Assembly (NCBI RefSeq): GCF_032362555.1
Contig: NC_083509.1
Coordinates: 992,001 to 1,056,000 of the forward strand
Length of the DNA stretch: 64,000 nt
Origin: Amyelois transitella
Taxonomy: Eukaryota; Arthropoda; Insecta; Lepidoptera; Pyralidae
Reading direction: 5' to 3'
The notes below the pieces were generated by a model, which saw nothing but the letters and a program-made list of their open reading frames with translations, did no database searches and was not told the origin of the DNA. A program made the position numbers and the translations under genes. This document shows positions 1 through 13,800 of this stretch, in pieces; the stretch's first letter is position 1, and each line of letters opens with the position of its first letter.

Positions 1-221
1 AAACAGATCTATGAAATTGTCAAAAACGTAATTGCCTGTAAAACACATGTAATCGATAAACTCCGAAACTACTGAATCGATTTCAAACATTCACCATTAG
101 AAAGCTACATCATCCCTGAGTAACACAGGCTATATTTAATTCCAGTTGTAACAAGATTTCAGCCTGTGGAAGAAAAAGCCCTGTCGAGATCATTAAAAAA
201 CGCTATATATAACCGAATTAC

Positions 222-253
222 ACGTGGGCGAAGCCGCGGGCGAAAAGCTAGTA
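222..253 (+). mobile_element. Helitron-like 3' end fragment
   Basis: A GC-rich hairpin (GGCGAAGCCGCGGGC region) is followed closely by CTAG and then T. This is the usual 3' end of Helitron-type elements, which end in CTRR after a short hairpin and insert between A and T. Only the end is recognisable. Confidence 0.45.
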
Positions 254-422
254 ATTATATAATTAAACTATACTTATTATAAAACTACCTAATTTAAATA
301 AATTAGTTTATAAATGATATAGCCATTAAAGGCGCACGTAACGTTCCTCTATTTTATCTCGGAAGTTTCGAATCCACGAATCGAGGTACCTATTTCTCGA
401 TATTTTTCAGCACACAAGATGA

Positions 423-573
423 AGCGCACATCTTTTTTTTTCTTTTATTTATTTTATTTGTTATCACTCTAAGTTTGTTTATCACTTGTGTAAAGCAGCT
501 TCCTGGTTTGTGTGCTATTTGATGCATATTCAAGCCAGGTTGCTAGTGTGTTACGTAATGGAGCGCACATCTT
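423..573 (-). mobile_element. Short retroposed insertion with 12-bp target-site duplication
   Basis: The 12-mer AGCGCACATCTT occurs at 423-434 and again at 562-573. The 127 bp between begin with a T-rich run, as expected for an element inserted in minus orientation with an A-rich tail. The insert belongs to no other family recognised in the window. Confidence 0.55.
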
Positions 574-785
574 AGGTGCACTTCAGAATTTCAGATAGCT
601 ATTTGGAATACCTAAAATTTAATTGAATAATTTTTTTGAATAGAAATAGTATAGAAGCATTGAATATGTACTAATATGAAAGATAAATGTGATTATAAAA
701 TATAAATATTTTTAACATATTTTAAAACCTACCTACGTAAGTGTAAAGTACTTAGGTAGGTATATTAAATAATTAGGATTCTACT

Positions 786-927
786 AGGCGATGGGCTAGC
801 AACCTGTCACTATTTCAATCTCAATTCTATTAAGGCAAACAGCTGAAAGTGGCCTATCTGTCTTTTCAAGACTGTTGGTTCTGTCTACCTCGCAAGGGAT
901 AAAGACGTGTATATACGTGTGTATTTA
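786..927 (+). mobile_element. Repeat A, 5'-truncated copy
   Basis: The copy runs from GGCGATGGGCTAGCAACC to the 3' motif 'agggataaagacgtg' and lacks the 5' half. It is a diverged copy, so probably old. Confidence 0.7.
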
Positions 928-1046
928 AAATAAAACTGAAAAAACAAAATAAAGGAATTGACCATTCCTAATCAGAAGATATTTTGCTGACAATCTGGTA
1001 GGTACTTTATTTGATGCTGATAATGCACAAATTAATTATTATAGAT

Positions 1047-1615
1047 TATCGATATCATTTTTACGTTTCATGCTCTTTTCTATTTTTAACATGCGCTTAC
1101 TGCGCTTCGAGGAATAAAAAAGGTGCGCTATAGCGTTGCCGAAATATTTGCTATCGACACTTGACGTCGAAAATCATCTACCCTATGGATAATATCGATA
1201 GTTCATTTTGGTACAACAATATTGATAAATTGCAATACTATCGATAGTATTGATTGTCAATTTTGGAACTACTATTGATTTTATCGACAGAATCGATATG
1301 TTTGCATTATTGTGGGCTATAATTCTATAGTATTGATTCAAGAAGAAATAAAGGGGAAGGAGAGAACGGAGTGGAAGGCGGGGAATGAGGTGATGGAGGG
1401 GAAAGAGACATGCCTTATTAATAATAATATTATAAATAATGGGGTACCGCAATCTGAGTTTTTTAATTATATTACTTCCTAAAATAAAAATAAGTTGACA
1501 AGAATGACGGCAGGGTTTTAGGACTTTAGATGTAGAACATTAAAATGTATGGATTTGACAGCTATCATTGTAATCAAGATTAATATGAAAAACTGATATC
1601 GACATTGTATCGATA
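1047..1615. promoter_or_regulatory. Cluster of four TATCGATA palindromes upstream of the ZNF318-like gene
   Basis: Perfect TATCGATA octamers lie at 1047-1054, 1193-1200, 1239-1246 and 1608-1615, with extra partial sites (ATCGACA, CGATATG) between them. In Drosophila this octamer is the DRE bound by DREF, and its CGATA half is bound by the boundary factor BEAF-32. The nearest site is about 210 bp before the start codon. A promoter or boundary role here is inferred from motif and position; no transcription start could be read. Confidence 0.45.
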
Positions 1616-1828
1616 ATTATTTGTCAAATTGTCACAGTTGGCATTATAATAGGTACAACACTACAAACGTCAAAATTACCTTTGTTGCATGGCGTCTTGT
1701 CTCACAATACTTATTATTGTGTCTCAGATTGGCGTCCGTCTCAAAGTGTACTTGTTACAAGTCCAACCCTGGCGGTCTGGCTTTGTTTCTTGATAACTTT
1801 GAAAGGATTTAATTGAGGTGAACGCAGC

Positions 1829-4800
1829 ATGTCTCGTGACCCGCGTGATCCTCGCAATAAATACTTGTCTAGCCGAGAGCGTGACCGGGTCCGTGATCAT
1901 AGGGACCGCCCTCCTATTTGGGGTCGCTCGGATTATCACCGCGGCCGGCCTCCGCCACCCAGGAAGCGGACTAGAAGCCGGAGTCCTCCGACCAGGGAGC
2001 TAGAAAAGCGCAGAAGCCGGTCGCCCAGAAAATCTGACAAAGACCTCGATGAAAATATATTGAGTGAAATTTCAAAGTTGCCGGAGCCTAGTGAATTGTG
2101 GGACAACCAGAATCAGTTTGGAGATGGATTCGGTGCCCCTCCAGCACCTGGAAACTTCCCACGAGAGGTATGTTAACTAGAAAACTTTATAATTGTGACA
2201 CATATTTTCATAACCTATAATCATGTTCTTTTTGTGTTCTGTAAGAATCTCTGTTTTTACATAGTTAATTTGTTGTTCTGTGTCATATTTATTGCCCAGA
2301 AATCAATAGTGTTCATGAGATTAATTTGTTCCATCACTTATCTTCCTATCTGTAGAAATTAAAATCAACATTGTTTATCAGGGCGTACAACCAAATCCGT
2401 TCAATCCCAACTACCAGCCATCGTACTCTGGGATCTACGATGACTTCCCACCTGTTGCATCACTGCCTCAAACATCGCACCCTGGAGATATGGCATCATG
2501 GAATCAGATGTCTTTGCCACCCGCCCCTGGACCTCCAGTTTTTGTCCCTAATGTTGAAGACCAAATTAAGAAAGAAGGTATGTGGTCATGGTCATATAAA
2601 CTGTATTAAAGATTGCAGATTTTTAAGTACTGCCATCAACTTGTATGATAAATCTGGGTATTTTTTTTTTGAAAACAACGTAATTTGCCCCTTGTTTGAG
2701 GCCCTCTAAGTATGAAAATTTATTAAGTGCAAATAATTATACAGGTATTTAAAATTTATTATATGGTTATTAAAAAACTTCTTATTTGCAGTCCTTGAGT
2801 GATTTGCTTGCAGGAGTTCTTTTAACTGTAAAAGCTGCTTCAACACAATACAATTGTACTGCCAGTCAGAGATTGACAAAGAAATAGGTTGGTCAGCCCG
2901 TGTAGCATGGCATGCACAACGCCATTTTAATTGTGCGTTAAACTATCACCATTTCGCTATTTACGGACATAATTATGGCGTGAAACAGGACAGCGTTAGC
3001 TTGTGGTGACAAAATCTTCATTGTGCGTGTCATGCTCCCGGAGCTGGACGACTTATGATTGCAGTCCTATTAAATCAGCTGGTTCACGCTAGGCAGTCAA
3101 TTTTATTTTCCTTATTCTAGTGACTTAAATGCTTTTTAAAACCGCTGTATTTCTTTCAATTTAATTTTTAAAAACAAGCCAACATTTTGTTTTTTAGATG
3201 GCATTTTTGCTTGATAGGTGCAAGTCGATCAGATCAATCAGATTTTTTCAGTTTCCTTTGGTAGCCTATATTAAAGATAACTGATAATTGGATATCTCCT
3301 TTTCTGTGTGTGGATTGAAAGTAAAAAAAAAATCTGATTCTCTGATTGGTAGTAATATTGTATTTGGGAGCTCTGGCTTATGGCAATTTGTCTGTTATTG
3401 TGAAAAGTAAAGCCATACTCATATTTTCATGTTCATGAAAGAATATAGTATGGCTTTATATAAGAAATTCAAAAAGAAATTCTAAGAAAACAACAACACA
3501 TCGCAAGGAACTCCGATGCAACATTATGTGCTGTGTGGCATCGACTTCACCGTGGTCTGAACTCTCTCATAGGCATCCAAACATTACAACTCCCAACGTA
3601 CGCAGACGCAATGCAGCAATTCTGCTAGTTTTAAGTGTGTGCCAACCTTCGTTTATGTCTTGTTAGGTCACAAAACCAGAGGAGAAAAAGTGAAGAACAG
3701 TATTTATAACTAATTTAATTTCCTACCTATTAGATTATGATTGTTGACTTAATTAATGAGCAGGATCATTAAAATTAACGATAGAGAATGTCAACTGTCA
3801 AGTATGTATAAAGCCAGCCTTGTAACATCAACTTTAGACAGGTATTTAATTTGATTTTCCCAAATTTTATTTCAGGTGCTCTGATGTAACGTTTTTCCTA
3901 GCCTACATAGTATTTTGCCATAATGAAGAAATATATTAAATCGTAGAGAAGAAATTGAAGTGTTTATTATATATAATAAAATGAATACTGATAATTCGCC
4001 TTAAAGTGCATTATTAATGTTATAACTTAGCCTGACCGCTGTGAATATAGTTTTATTTGCTAGTGGTATGAGTGTAAAATCACATACATCTTTTTTACTA
4101 TTTTGCATGATAAACCCTTACATTTGTACATAAAAAACAATGTAATATTACACTCAGTACCTCAAAATTCATAGTTAATGCGAAATTTCTCCTCACAGCT
4201 GCTATAGAATCAGAAATGCGTCACCAGAAAGCAGCTCTGTCCAAACAGCGCGAAGATTATATAAAGAAGGCGGGCATTTTGAAAAAGGAGTTGGACACAT
4301 TGAAAGACCAACGGAACGAACTGCGCGGAGACGCAAAGAGGTCCCCGAGTCCCGACACCAAGAGGTTCCTGAAGGAAAATACTAAGTTACAGGTTTGCTC
4401 CACAATTCACAATGAAGTATTAAATTAATTATATTTTTCTCATCTATTTTGATTTTCATTTGACTTTTTGAACAACAATCGTAGCTTCTGCAGCGTCAAA
4501 TTCTTAGTTGTCTCTTTTATTCGCTAATGTTATGTTTAAATGCTTGCATTTACAACTAAGAGCTTGGCACACCGGAAATGGTGATCATTGGGCCGTAATG
4601 GTTTCTTATATAACTTGTCCCAATGAACATCATTTTCAAAATCGACGAATTGGTGATGTTTTGAATGAATTTTCCTGTAGTTGGAGATCCAGAACAAGTT
4701 GAAGACGATCAACAACGTGGTGGATATGTTGAACGGGATCATCGGGGAAGAGGCGCACGCGCACGAGGTGCATGATTCTGACGATTCGGACCACGGATCA

Positions 4801-7800
4801 AAGCGAAAGTCCAGGTTCGTATTGTTGCTTTACCATGAAATATTATTGGTCAACTGGAAGATTTAAACTTAGAATTCTTAATTTAAATGATTTTGCATGC
4901 CAGTGAGAAACGAAATGTTCTAGATTTAAATTAAATCTTCTAGTTTACTGTCCATTGATTATAATTAAATAGAATAGGTGAGTATGTATGTAAATATAAA
5001 TATATAAGTTTGTTACGTAACTTTTATCCAAAAACAGGAATGCACGAGTGGCTTAATGCGACCACTTATGAAAGCTTTGCTTACCTAAAACTTCAGTGAT
5101 TTGACGAATCGACAAGTCGACCTCCATACAGACCTGCTGAGAAGATGTCACAAGCATAAAATGCTACATTAAACTATTAAAAAGGCCGATTAAGTTCTGT
5201 TGAAAATAATTTGTAAGCTTTTTAAACTGTTGCTGTTTGAATATTATTGTAAAACTTTTTGTAAGTTTAAATTTAAGTACCTATAACTATTTATAAGTCT
5301 TCTAGTTATATAGTTTGAATTTTACCTGTTAACATACGAAGGATTGTATTTTTTAAATTAAACTAAGGTTGTAAGTACCTTGTTTAATTATATTGATTTG
5401 TTTATTGTTATTAAATGTGTTTTTCTTGTAAACGTATTTTATTAGCCCTACGAAAGAATTATCTAAGTGAAGAATAATAAGATGTTCTTTTTGTGCTTCT
5501 GCTTTCTTCGTTGTACAACCCAATTATGTTTGCTTCCTTGGTGCTCTGATGAATGATTTTTTTTTAGCTATCACGTTATTGTATTTTCTACCAAAAACCA
5601 AATGGTATGCCTTATAATAATTATCGCAAATACTGCTTTTGCGTGACATGGTAAAATTATTTGCGCATTCATAGAAATTCAACCAAAGCGAAGATTTAAA
5701 TATTATTTTGGAATCAAATGAGTTTAAAGAAAATATTAAGGCCATCAAAATTGAAGAAAGAAAAAAAAAGGAATTGGATGAGCAGTGTGAAGAATTATTA
5801 ATTTATTTTAGGGATCGAAAATCAAACTTAAAAACGCTTTTATTTCGCTCTGAGCAGATCGGTCGTGGTTTAAAATAACTATTTGAATTTGGAATGTGCA
5901 TTTTTCGGGTAATCTTTGATAACCGAAATACGGTTATGAATTTCGTTATTTTAGTCCTATAATTTTAATATAAGATTTTTTTTTATATAACCATTTTTTT
6001 ATTATTAAATAAACATAAATTTATTCAAATCTCTGTTTGCAGATCGCCTTCGAATCACAAGTTCAACTACGTTTACTATGATCCCGAAATGCATTGGTGT
6101 CGGGTTTGCAACGAATTCCCGCCAACAGCTAAGGATTACTTGAACCATCTGCATTCACCAGCACATCATAAGTAAGTAATTTTTTTTCTTACTGGCCACT
6201 TGGACCAAATTAAAAATAAATAAATGATAACATCTGCCCTAACCAATGCATCTAGTTCGTATTTAGGAAATTTCAGTTCAACGTTCAGCTATTTGGCTTA
6301 ATGATAGAATTGCGATTCAAATAGTGACACGTTGCTAGCCCATCGCCTAAAAAAGAATCCCAAGTCTGTAAGCTTATCCCTTAGTCGCCTTTTACGACAT
6401 CCATGGGAAAGAGATGGAGTGGTCCTATTCTTTTTTGTATTGGTGCCGGTAATCACACGGCAATTTAAATATTTACAAATTATGCTCAATCGCTACTTTC
6501 ACCAAACAAAAATCATAGTTTTTAAGGGGTTAGTGCGAGATTTACTCGATCAAACTCGTGCAAGTAAACGCGAATTTGTATGTGATTTGATCGGCGCCAC
6601 CTAGTGGTAACACGATGGCACTAATGCAATTACATACAAATTCGTGATGTCTTGCTCGATGCGTTTGTTCGAATAAAAGGTATCTGCTTGGCAGCTTACT
6701 TGGCACATCTACAGAGTAGTAGAAGAAGAGCAAGTAAGAAATAGTTATCTAAGCGGTCCTAGTTCACTGTTCAAAGTGTATTATACTCTGCCAGATGGAT
6801 TCTGAATTCACTACGAATTATTATTTCATTTTACCTAAATTTTTTTTACTTGTAAATTGATCAAAAGTAAGAAATAAATAGGCGGACATAATATACGTGT
6901 TCTACTACAACGCACGGCTTACAATTTCATTCTACCCTCATATTTTAACCGCCTTCAAAATAAAAAAAGATGATTCTCAGTTTAACCTGTATGTATGTTT
7001 GTTTGTATGTATGTATTTATATTTGATCGCAATAATCTCGCGTTTCGCTGAACCAATAATTGATGCGGTTTTCAGGAAAGCGTTTCTTACACTTTGGAGA
7101 AATTATCCAAAATTTAACCGAGTTCAAAAAAGGAGGATATCAATCGGAGACGGTTCTCTTTGTACAAAAGTTTGGTTAATTAATTATTCGATCGATTGTT
7201 CGTCAGAATGGCGGCGGCGCACATGGAAGCCCCGTGGCACTCCGTGACGGGCGTCAACGAAGGCTTCCCCAGTCTGCCCAGCGCGCCCACCAAGAGGACA
7301 CCCATACGAGGTCAGTCAAAAATTCAAAATTTTTATTCATTACTATAGGATACTATATATCGCTTAATAATTGTCAAAACGTATGGTTTAACAACATTGG
7401 TTGACGTCAAATAAATTACTTAAAAACTAAGTTTACTGCCGCTTCCAAGGCGTCAGTGCAGAAGAAGCGGTAACAAACTGCACTGCAGCATTTTCTTCTC
7501 TTCTAGTACACCTACATTCTCCTGCCGGCGGTAGGCCCAGGCCTTGCCTTCCAGAGAGGTGAGGATGTAATCAGTTATATCCTCACCTCTTGAGAGGAGC
7601 CCGGGGTGCGCCTATGATTAGTATCCTAGGTAAATATTGGTTTTTACACGAACCGATTTCCGCCTCCTTTGTATTAAATCATGGTAAAAGCAGAATAAGA
7701 TGAGGATGTCTTTTCCCTTTGTCGCCTTTAAAATATAAGGGAGGGACATTAAAAAAAGGCGAGGACCAATAGCGGTTAGCGCCATCTATTGGCTAAAAGT

Positions 7801-10800
7801 GTAAATACTTTGATTGGACCTTCGGGAAATCCCCTTATTAACCAACTGATCAATTTCATAGGTACCACGCCTCTTTCCCGGAGGGGTAGGCAGAACCTAC
7901 CTTCATCTTTCCACTTGCCACGATCCTTGCATATTTCCTTCGCTTCATCATCACATTCATAACTCTCCTTCATGCAACCTTTTAAATTAAGTAAAAACAA
8001 TGAATAATTGAACGAATACTTTTATTTTAAAGATATACGCACTTTACAAAAGGGAACGCACACAATTATATAAAGAGCAGTATCCTCAGTGTTACCAGCA
8101 TACAAATATTTAAAAAAAAAACACACGCCTATCACATTGTTACCAACACAACTTCGTGGGTTTTATTTCTATGGTTATAATACCCAGGTCTCCAATTCTT
8201 CGTGCCGTCGACAGCGTGGTACTGCAAACTATGCGACCAATTCATCGGAGACTTGCACTGCGCCTCAGCACATTTGAAGTCTATAGTGCACTCTAAGAAT
8301 TACCAGGTAATGTTCATTTGATTGGTATACGTTAATTTTCCATATATAAACTCCTTATTATCTCCATCCAACAACAGAGTCGGTGGTCGAATTGGTAAGG
8401 TGCCCGGTTAAAATGCGTGACGCGCATAAAGGCACGGGTTCGAATCCCACATCGGCCATGTACCAATGATTTGTTTTTGAAGTTATGTACATTAGTTTGA
8501 ATACTAATCGATGCCGTGGGGTCCCGGCACCAATAAAAAAAAGAATAGGACCACTCCATCTCTTTCCTATGGATGTCGTAAAAGGCGACTAAGGGATAGG
8601 CTTGGGATTCTTTTTTAGGCGACAGGCTAGCAACCTGTCACTATTTGAATCTCAATTCTATCATTAAGCCAAATAGCTGAACGTGGCCTTTCAGTCTTTT
8701 CAAGAATGTTGGCTCTGTCTACCCCGTAAGGGATATAGACGTGATGATATGTATGTATGTATGTACTAACCGATGCGTTTTACGGTGAGGGAAAAACATT
8801 GTGTGGAAACCTGCACTTTTAGGCAACTGGATGTGTAACCGTGATCGATCCAATACGGGTTAGGTTTACCTGCAAAGGTTGCAGAGATCGGTATAAAGGC
8901 GCTTCGTGTAAAAACCTGACTCACCAAATCCAGGATCCATGGTCAAAGGCATACCCTCCTATACGAATAAGTCTCGTTACGGTGCAGTTTAACAGATTCA
9001 TTGCGGATGACGCCAATGAGCGTCATTACAAGAAATCAATGACGCTCATTGGCGTCATCCGCAATGAATCGGTTATTTAAATGAAAAATTTCAATTTAAT
9101 TATTTATGCTCTATTTGTAGCATTTATAGATATAAAATTTCTTCTCTTTCAAACATTTCAATATGGAACAGAATCCGTCCAAAACTTTCCGAGATTAGCG
9201 CATACAAACACACAGAGAAAAAGCCGGACTATACCTAATATATAGCGATCATCCATTGTTTAGTGGGTCAAAAGTTATTGGGAGGTAACGGGAGTGACTA
9301 ACTTTAGGTTAAACGAGGTAGTAAGTTTACTTCCGGTTTACTCAAATTTTTTTAACTCTTTCTCCAGAACTTCGTGGAACAAAACCCTCACTGGGAAACC
9401 GACTGGGTTTCCGACAGGCAGAAGGCCTTCGAAAAATCCAGGGCCCATAAGAAAGACACGGAGAAACCCCAGCAATACACAGCTCACACGATCACATTCA
9501 GCAAGGACGGCTTCCACACCAAGAGTAAGGACCTCCCGTCTGAGGATGACAGGAAGAGGAAGAAGGATAAGAAGAAGAAGATGAAGAAGAAGGCGAGCAG
9601 CAGCAGCTCGTCCAGCGAGTCGAGCAGTTCAGAAAGTGATAGTAAAAAAAAGAAATCTAAAGGTAAATAATTATAATGATCTTCATTTGATTCACAGATT
9701 ACCACAAATAGATTGAGCATCTTTCAATACTGTGTGCCGTGTGGTTGCCGGCACCAATTGACATACATACATATGGTCACGTCTATATCCCTTGTGGGGT
9801 AGACAGAGCCAACAGTTTTGAAAAGACTGAATAGCCACGTTCAGCTATTTGGCTTAATGATAGAATTGAGGTTCAAATAGCCTTAAAAAGAATCCCAAGT
9901 TTGTAAGCCTAGCCCTTAGTCCCCAATTGACAAAAAGATGGAATTCGTTAAAGGCGACTGAGGGATAGGCTTATACTATAAGCTTGGGGTTCTTCTTTCA
10001 GGCGATGGGCTAGCAACTAGTCACTATTTGAATCTTGATTCCATCATTATTAATGATGGAATCAAGATTCAAATAGTTTCATTCATATCACGTTATGCTG
10101 CATGGCTTAAATTAAGCCATGCAGCTGAACGTGATATTTTCATCTTTGCGAGACTGCCCTGTCTATCCAGGGAGGGGCAAAGACGTGATCATATGTATGT
10201 ATGTATATATAAGATTGATATTATATTAGATTATAGGTATTGTTTAAAACTGCACCAAGCAGCTTTTTTGCAACTTCTGCGCGATCCCTATAAAGGCTAG
10301 GTTGTCAGTAAAAGACATCTAAAAATAACGTAATTTGTAACAAAATGTTGATGTTGAGGTTGACTGGAAGAGATCCCTTCACGGGATAAGTCCGCGATTG
10401 CAAATAATTTATATCTTTTATAACTACGTACCTACTATTTTTTGTGACTGTGTAAAATGTCTGTATATTGTTCTAGCAAAGAAACCCAAAGTGAAAGGGG
10501 AGTTGAAAGAGAAGGCGCTGTCAGAGTTCATGTCCGCCATACAGATGGAGATATTGAACGACAACGACCGTAAACTGCTCAACAACATCAAGAGCAGGTC
10601 AGTGGACAGTATTAGTTTCAGTATTAATTTTATTACATACATGTAGTCACGTCTATATCACTCGCGGGGTACACAGAGCCAACAGTCCCAAAAAGACTGA
10701 TAGGCCACGTTCAGCTTTTTGGCTTTATGATAGAATACATACATTGTCATACATACATATGGTCATGTCTGTATCCCTTGCGGGGTAGACAGAGCCAACA

Positions 10801-13800
10801 GTCTTGAAAAGACTGAATGGCCACATTCAGCTTTTTGGCTTGATGATAGAATTGAGACCTAAATAGTGACAGGTTGCCAGCCCATCGCCTAAAAAAAGAA
10901 TCCCAAGTTCAAAAGCCTATCCCTTAGTCGCCTTTTACGACATCCATGGGAACGCAAGATGGCTTATAAACTTGGGATTCTTCTTTTAGGCGATGTGCTA
11001 GCAACCTGTCACTATTTGAATCTCAGTTCTATCATTACGCTAAACGGCTGAGCCGGCCTCTCAGTCTTTTGAAGTCTGTTGGCTTTTTCAACCCTGTGAT
11101 TAAATGTATGTATGTATGTATGTTTTATTCACTTTAGTGATTTTCAGTAATATTAAGTGTTGATTCGGATATTCGAACACACCAACCCTATCGCTGTCCC
11201 GTTTTACTTCATCATAAAAATGCGAAACAGCGATAGTTTTTCGCGCGATAAAACGCCGTCGCGCGTGCCACGCTACGGGGGCTGTTCTCGGTTATATGTC
11301 TATCTCTTTCACCAATACTAGGTTAAATAAGGACGCGTTAAAGTTTTAACATTTTCATTTTTAGAATGAAAAATGAGAAGGAGAAGAAGGAAGAGAAACG
11401 TGAACGTTCTGTCTCCGTGTCCACCAGGAAGATTCGGTAAGCTTTTTTTGTTTGTTTGAAAAAAATATTTTCATATTTTTGTGTAGAATAGACCATTTAT
11501 CGAGGAAGGCTTTAGGCTATATAACATCACGCTGCAACTATTAGGAGCGAAGAAGTAATAGAAAATGTGAAAAAATTGGGGTAAATTATTCACCCTTGAG
11601 GGCTTCAATGATGCCCAAAATAACTATTCCACGCGGACGAAGTCGCGGGCACAGCTAGTAATAAATAAAATTAGAATTTTTTTTTTTAGCTATATTGGTA
11701 AGGAAGTATGGATGGCGGACTGTTTATCAATGCGGACTCGGATCTGTTTTATTTGTCCCGCATACAGATTGTTTGGTTAATCGCGTTACATATTAAAAGG
11801 GGGCATTCGGTATCTCATCTTTATTCTAAATACTTAGAAAATTTCGGGCGTTAAAATTTTACATTTTTATTAAATAAAAATAAAATTGATTTACTCAACG
11901 CGGGCGCAGTCTCGCTGGCGTAGTAGTAGCGCGTAGGGTTGAAAAAAGCGGGAAATTTTCCGGTTTTTTTTCAAATTCCCTCGTTTTTATACAAGTTTTT
12001 TACGAAAATTTCAAGAATGATAAGAATGAAATATTTCATGTTTTTTATTAATAAAACGGAAAAATATGAAAGAAACGGAAAAATACGATAGGAAAAGTAT
12101 TGATTTCCTTACAATATGCATCATTGTTTTAAAAATTGGTAATTATACATAGAATATATATAGTTTTCCAATCGTTTTTTCTTATTTTTCGAAACAAACG
12201 ACGAAAATCTCAATAAAACCGTTTTTTCGCCAAGGTTTTATTCTGATATATTTCAATGTAACAAACCAATGAAACGGTAAAAAACGTTTCTTTCACCGAA
12301 AAAAACAATTTGTTTCTTTCGGAATTTTCAACGCTAGTAGCGCGTAGCGAGCGCACATTCCGAGATTTAGTGTTTATTTGTCCCCTATATATATATTTAT
12401 TTATTTATGTTCTCCCCCCCAGCTCGCCCGCGCGCCGCTCCCGCTCGCCGCGCGCGCGCCGCTCGCCGCGCCGCCGCGACGCGTCGCCCGCGCGGGACAA
12501 GAAGCCCGAGATCAAGAAGATGCCCTTCATAGGTATGTGTTTATTTTTTAACCGCCTTTTTAAAAAAGTTGGTTCTCTAATTGACCTGTACGTATGATTG
12601 TCCGCGATTATCTCGCGTTTCGCTGAACTGTGTTGGTGCGATTTTCATGAGTGTTTGTTACACTTAGGAGCACTGAGGAGAAATTCAGAAATTAAATTAT
12701 TTAAAAAAAGGAGGATGTTGATGCGGAGGCGGTTTGCTTTTTACAAAAATTATTGATCATAGTGAAATTACAGAATATTAGGTAAAAATAACCAGGCACG
12801 CTTAGAAGCTTGAGATTGAAAGATGGCCTTCATACGTGGTCTCATAGCAGGAACGGTGTAAATAAAAGCGGAAGCACAAAAATTATTTGAAAGATAATTT
12901 TCAATTCAAATATCGAAGACTCACAATCCCGCTGAAAAAGTAGCCAAACTAAGCAAATTCGTCCTTTTGTTTAACATTAAAGGATTGTGTGCTTTAATTT
13001 AATACATTCTAAGTGTATAGTATACTTTAAAATAACAGATGAAGGTTCCGATGCTTTATTGTTTAATTTTGCTTTCAATTGTGAATGTTAACATTTCGAG
13101 TGTAACTAATTTAATAGAAATAATTTACAACTGTGGCTAAAATATTAAAAAAATATAGGTATTACATTCTACAGTTAAAATTCCAGATTCAAAAATAAAC
13201 TGAAGATTAAAAATAAGGACATCTGAGATAATTGATACTGGCCATTACAAATTAAAAAATCAGAGGGCGAATGAAAGAAAATTTTGAATTAAGAACGTAA
13301 AATAAAACAGTCGCGACAACCAATCTCAAAATATAATATACGACTAGCTTCCCCCCGCGACTCTGTCCGCGCGGATGTCGGTCTTCGCGTGGATGGTTTA
13401 TTTCTCCAATTTGAGTAACTCTGACAATGAAACAAAACACCACAACAAAAACATCTTATAAATATCTATTGGACGCAATTACGGCTAGGGCTATAATAAT
13501 TAAGGAGATCCCTCTATTGAGCTACTGCTGTCAACAGCAGTTGTTCGCGTTCTGTAGTAAGTAGTCCGGTTAATCTAGACCAAAAAATAAGAATGAAGCT
13601 ACATTAATTCCCATCAAACTGAAAATGAGTATAATTGTTTAAAACACAATCAAAAGCATTATTTCAAAATTCCCCATGATTCTGGTTTAAGGAAAAAAAA
13701 TACCCTAGTTCAAAGGTAAAAAAATGGGTTTTTCATGATTTTCTTCAAAACGGTAAGTTTTATCGGACAATTACCTCAGACATAGATTGTAGATCATAAA

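Larger units (their letters stand above)
9732..10205. mobile_element. Rearranged cluster of repeat A pieces
   Basis: A head fragment (9732-9757, plus) is followed by a minus copy (9758-9925) and by a plus piece (about 9940-10040). Palindromes then occupy 10023-10077 and 10085-10137, and the cluster ends in a plus tail with TATG repeats. The minus and plus pieces meet head to head. The cluster fills most of intron 8 of the ZNF318-like gene. Confidence 0.7.

Noticed and set aside
8385..8460. tRNA gene
   Set aside because: This is the tRNA-like head of repeat C; it is followed by the SINE body and repeated at 52307.
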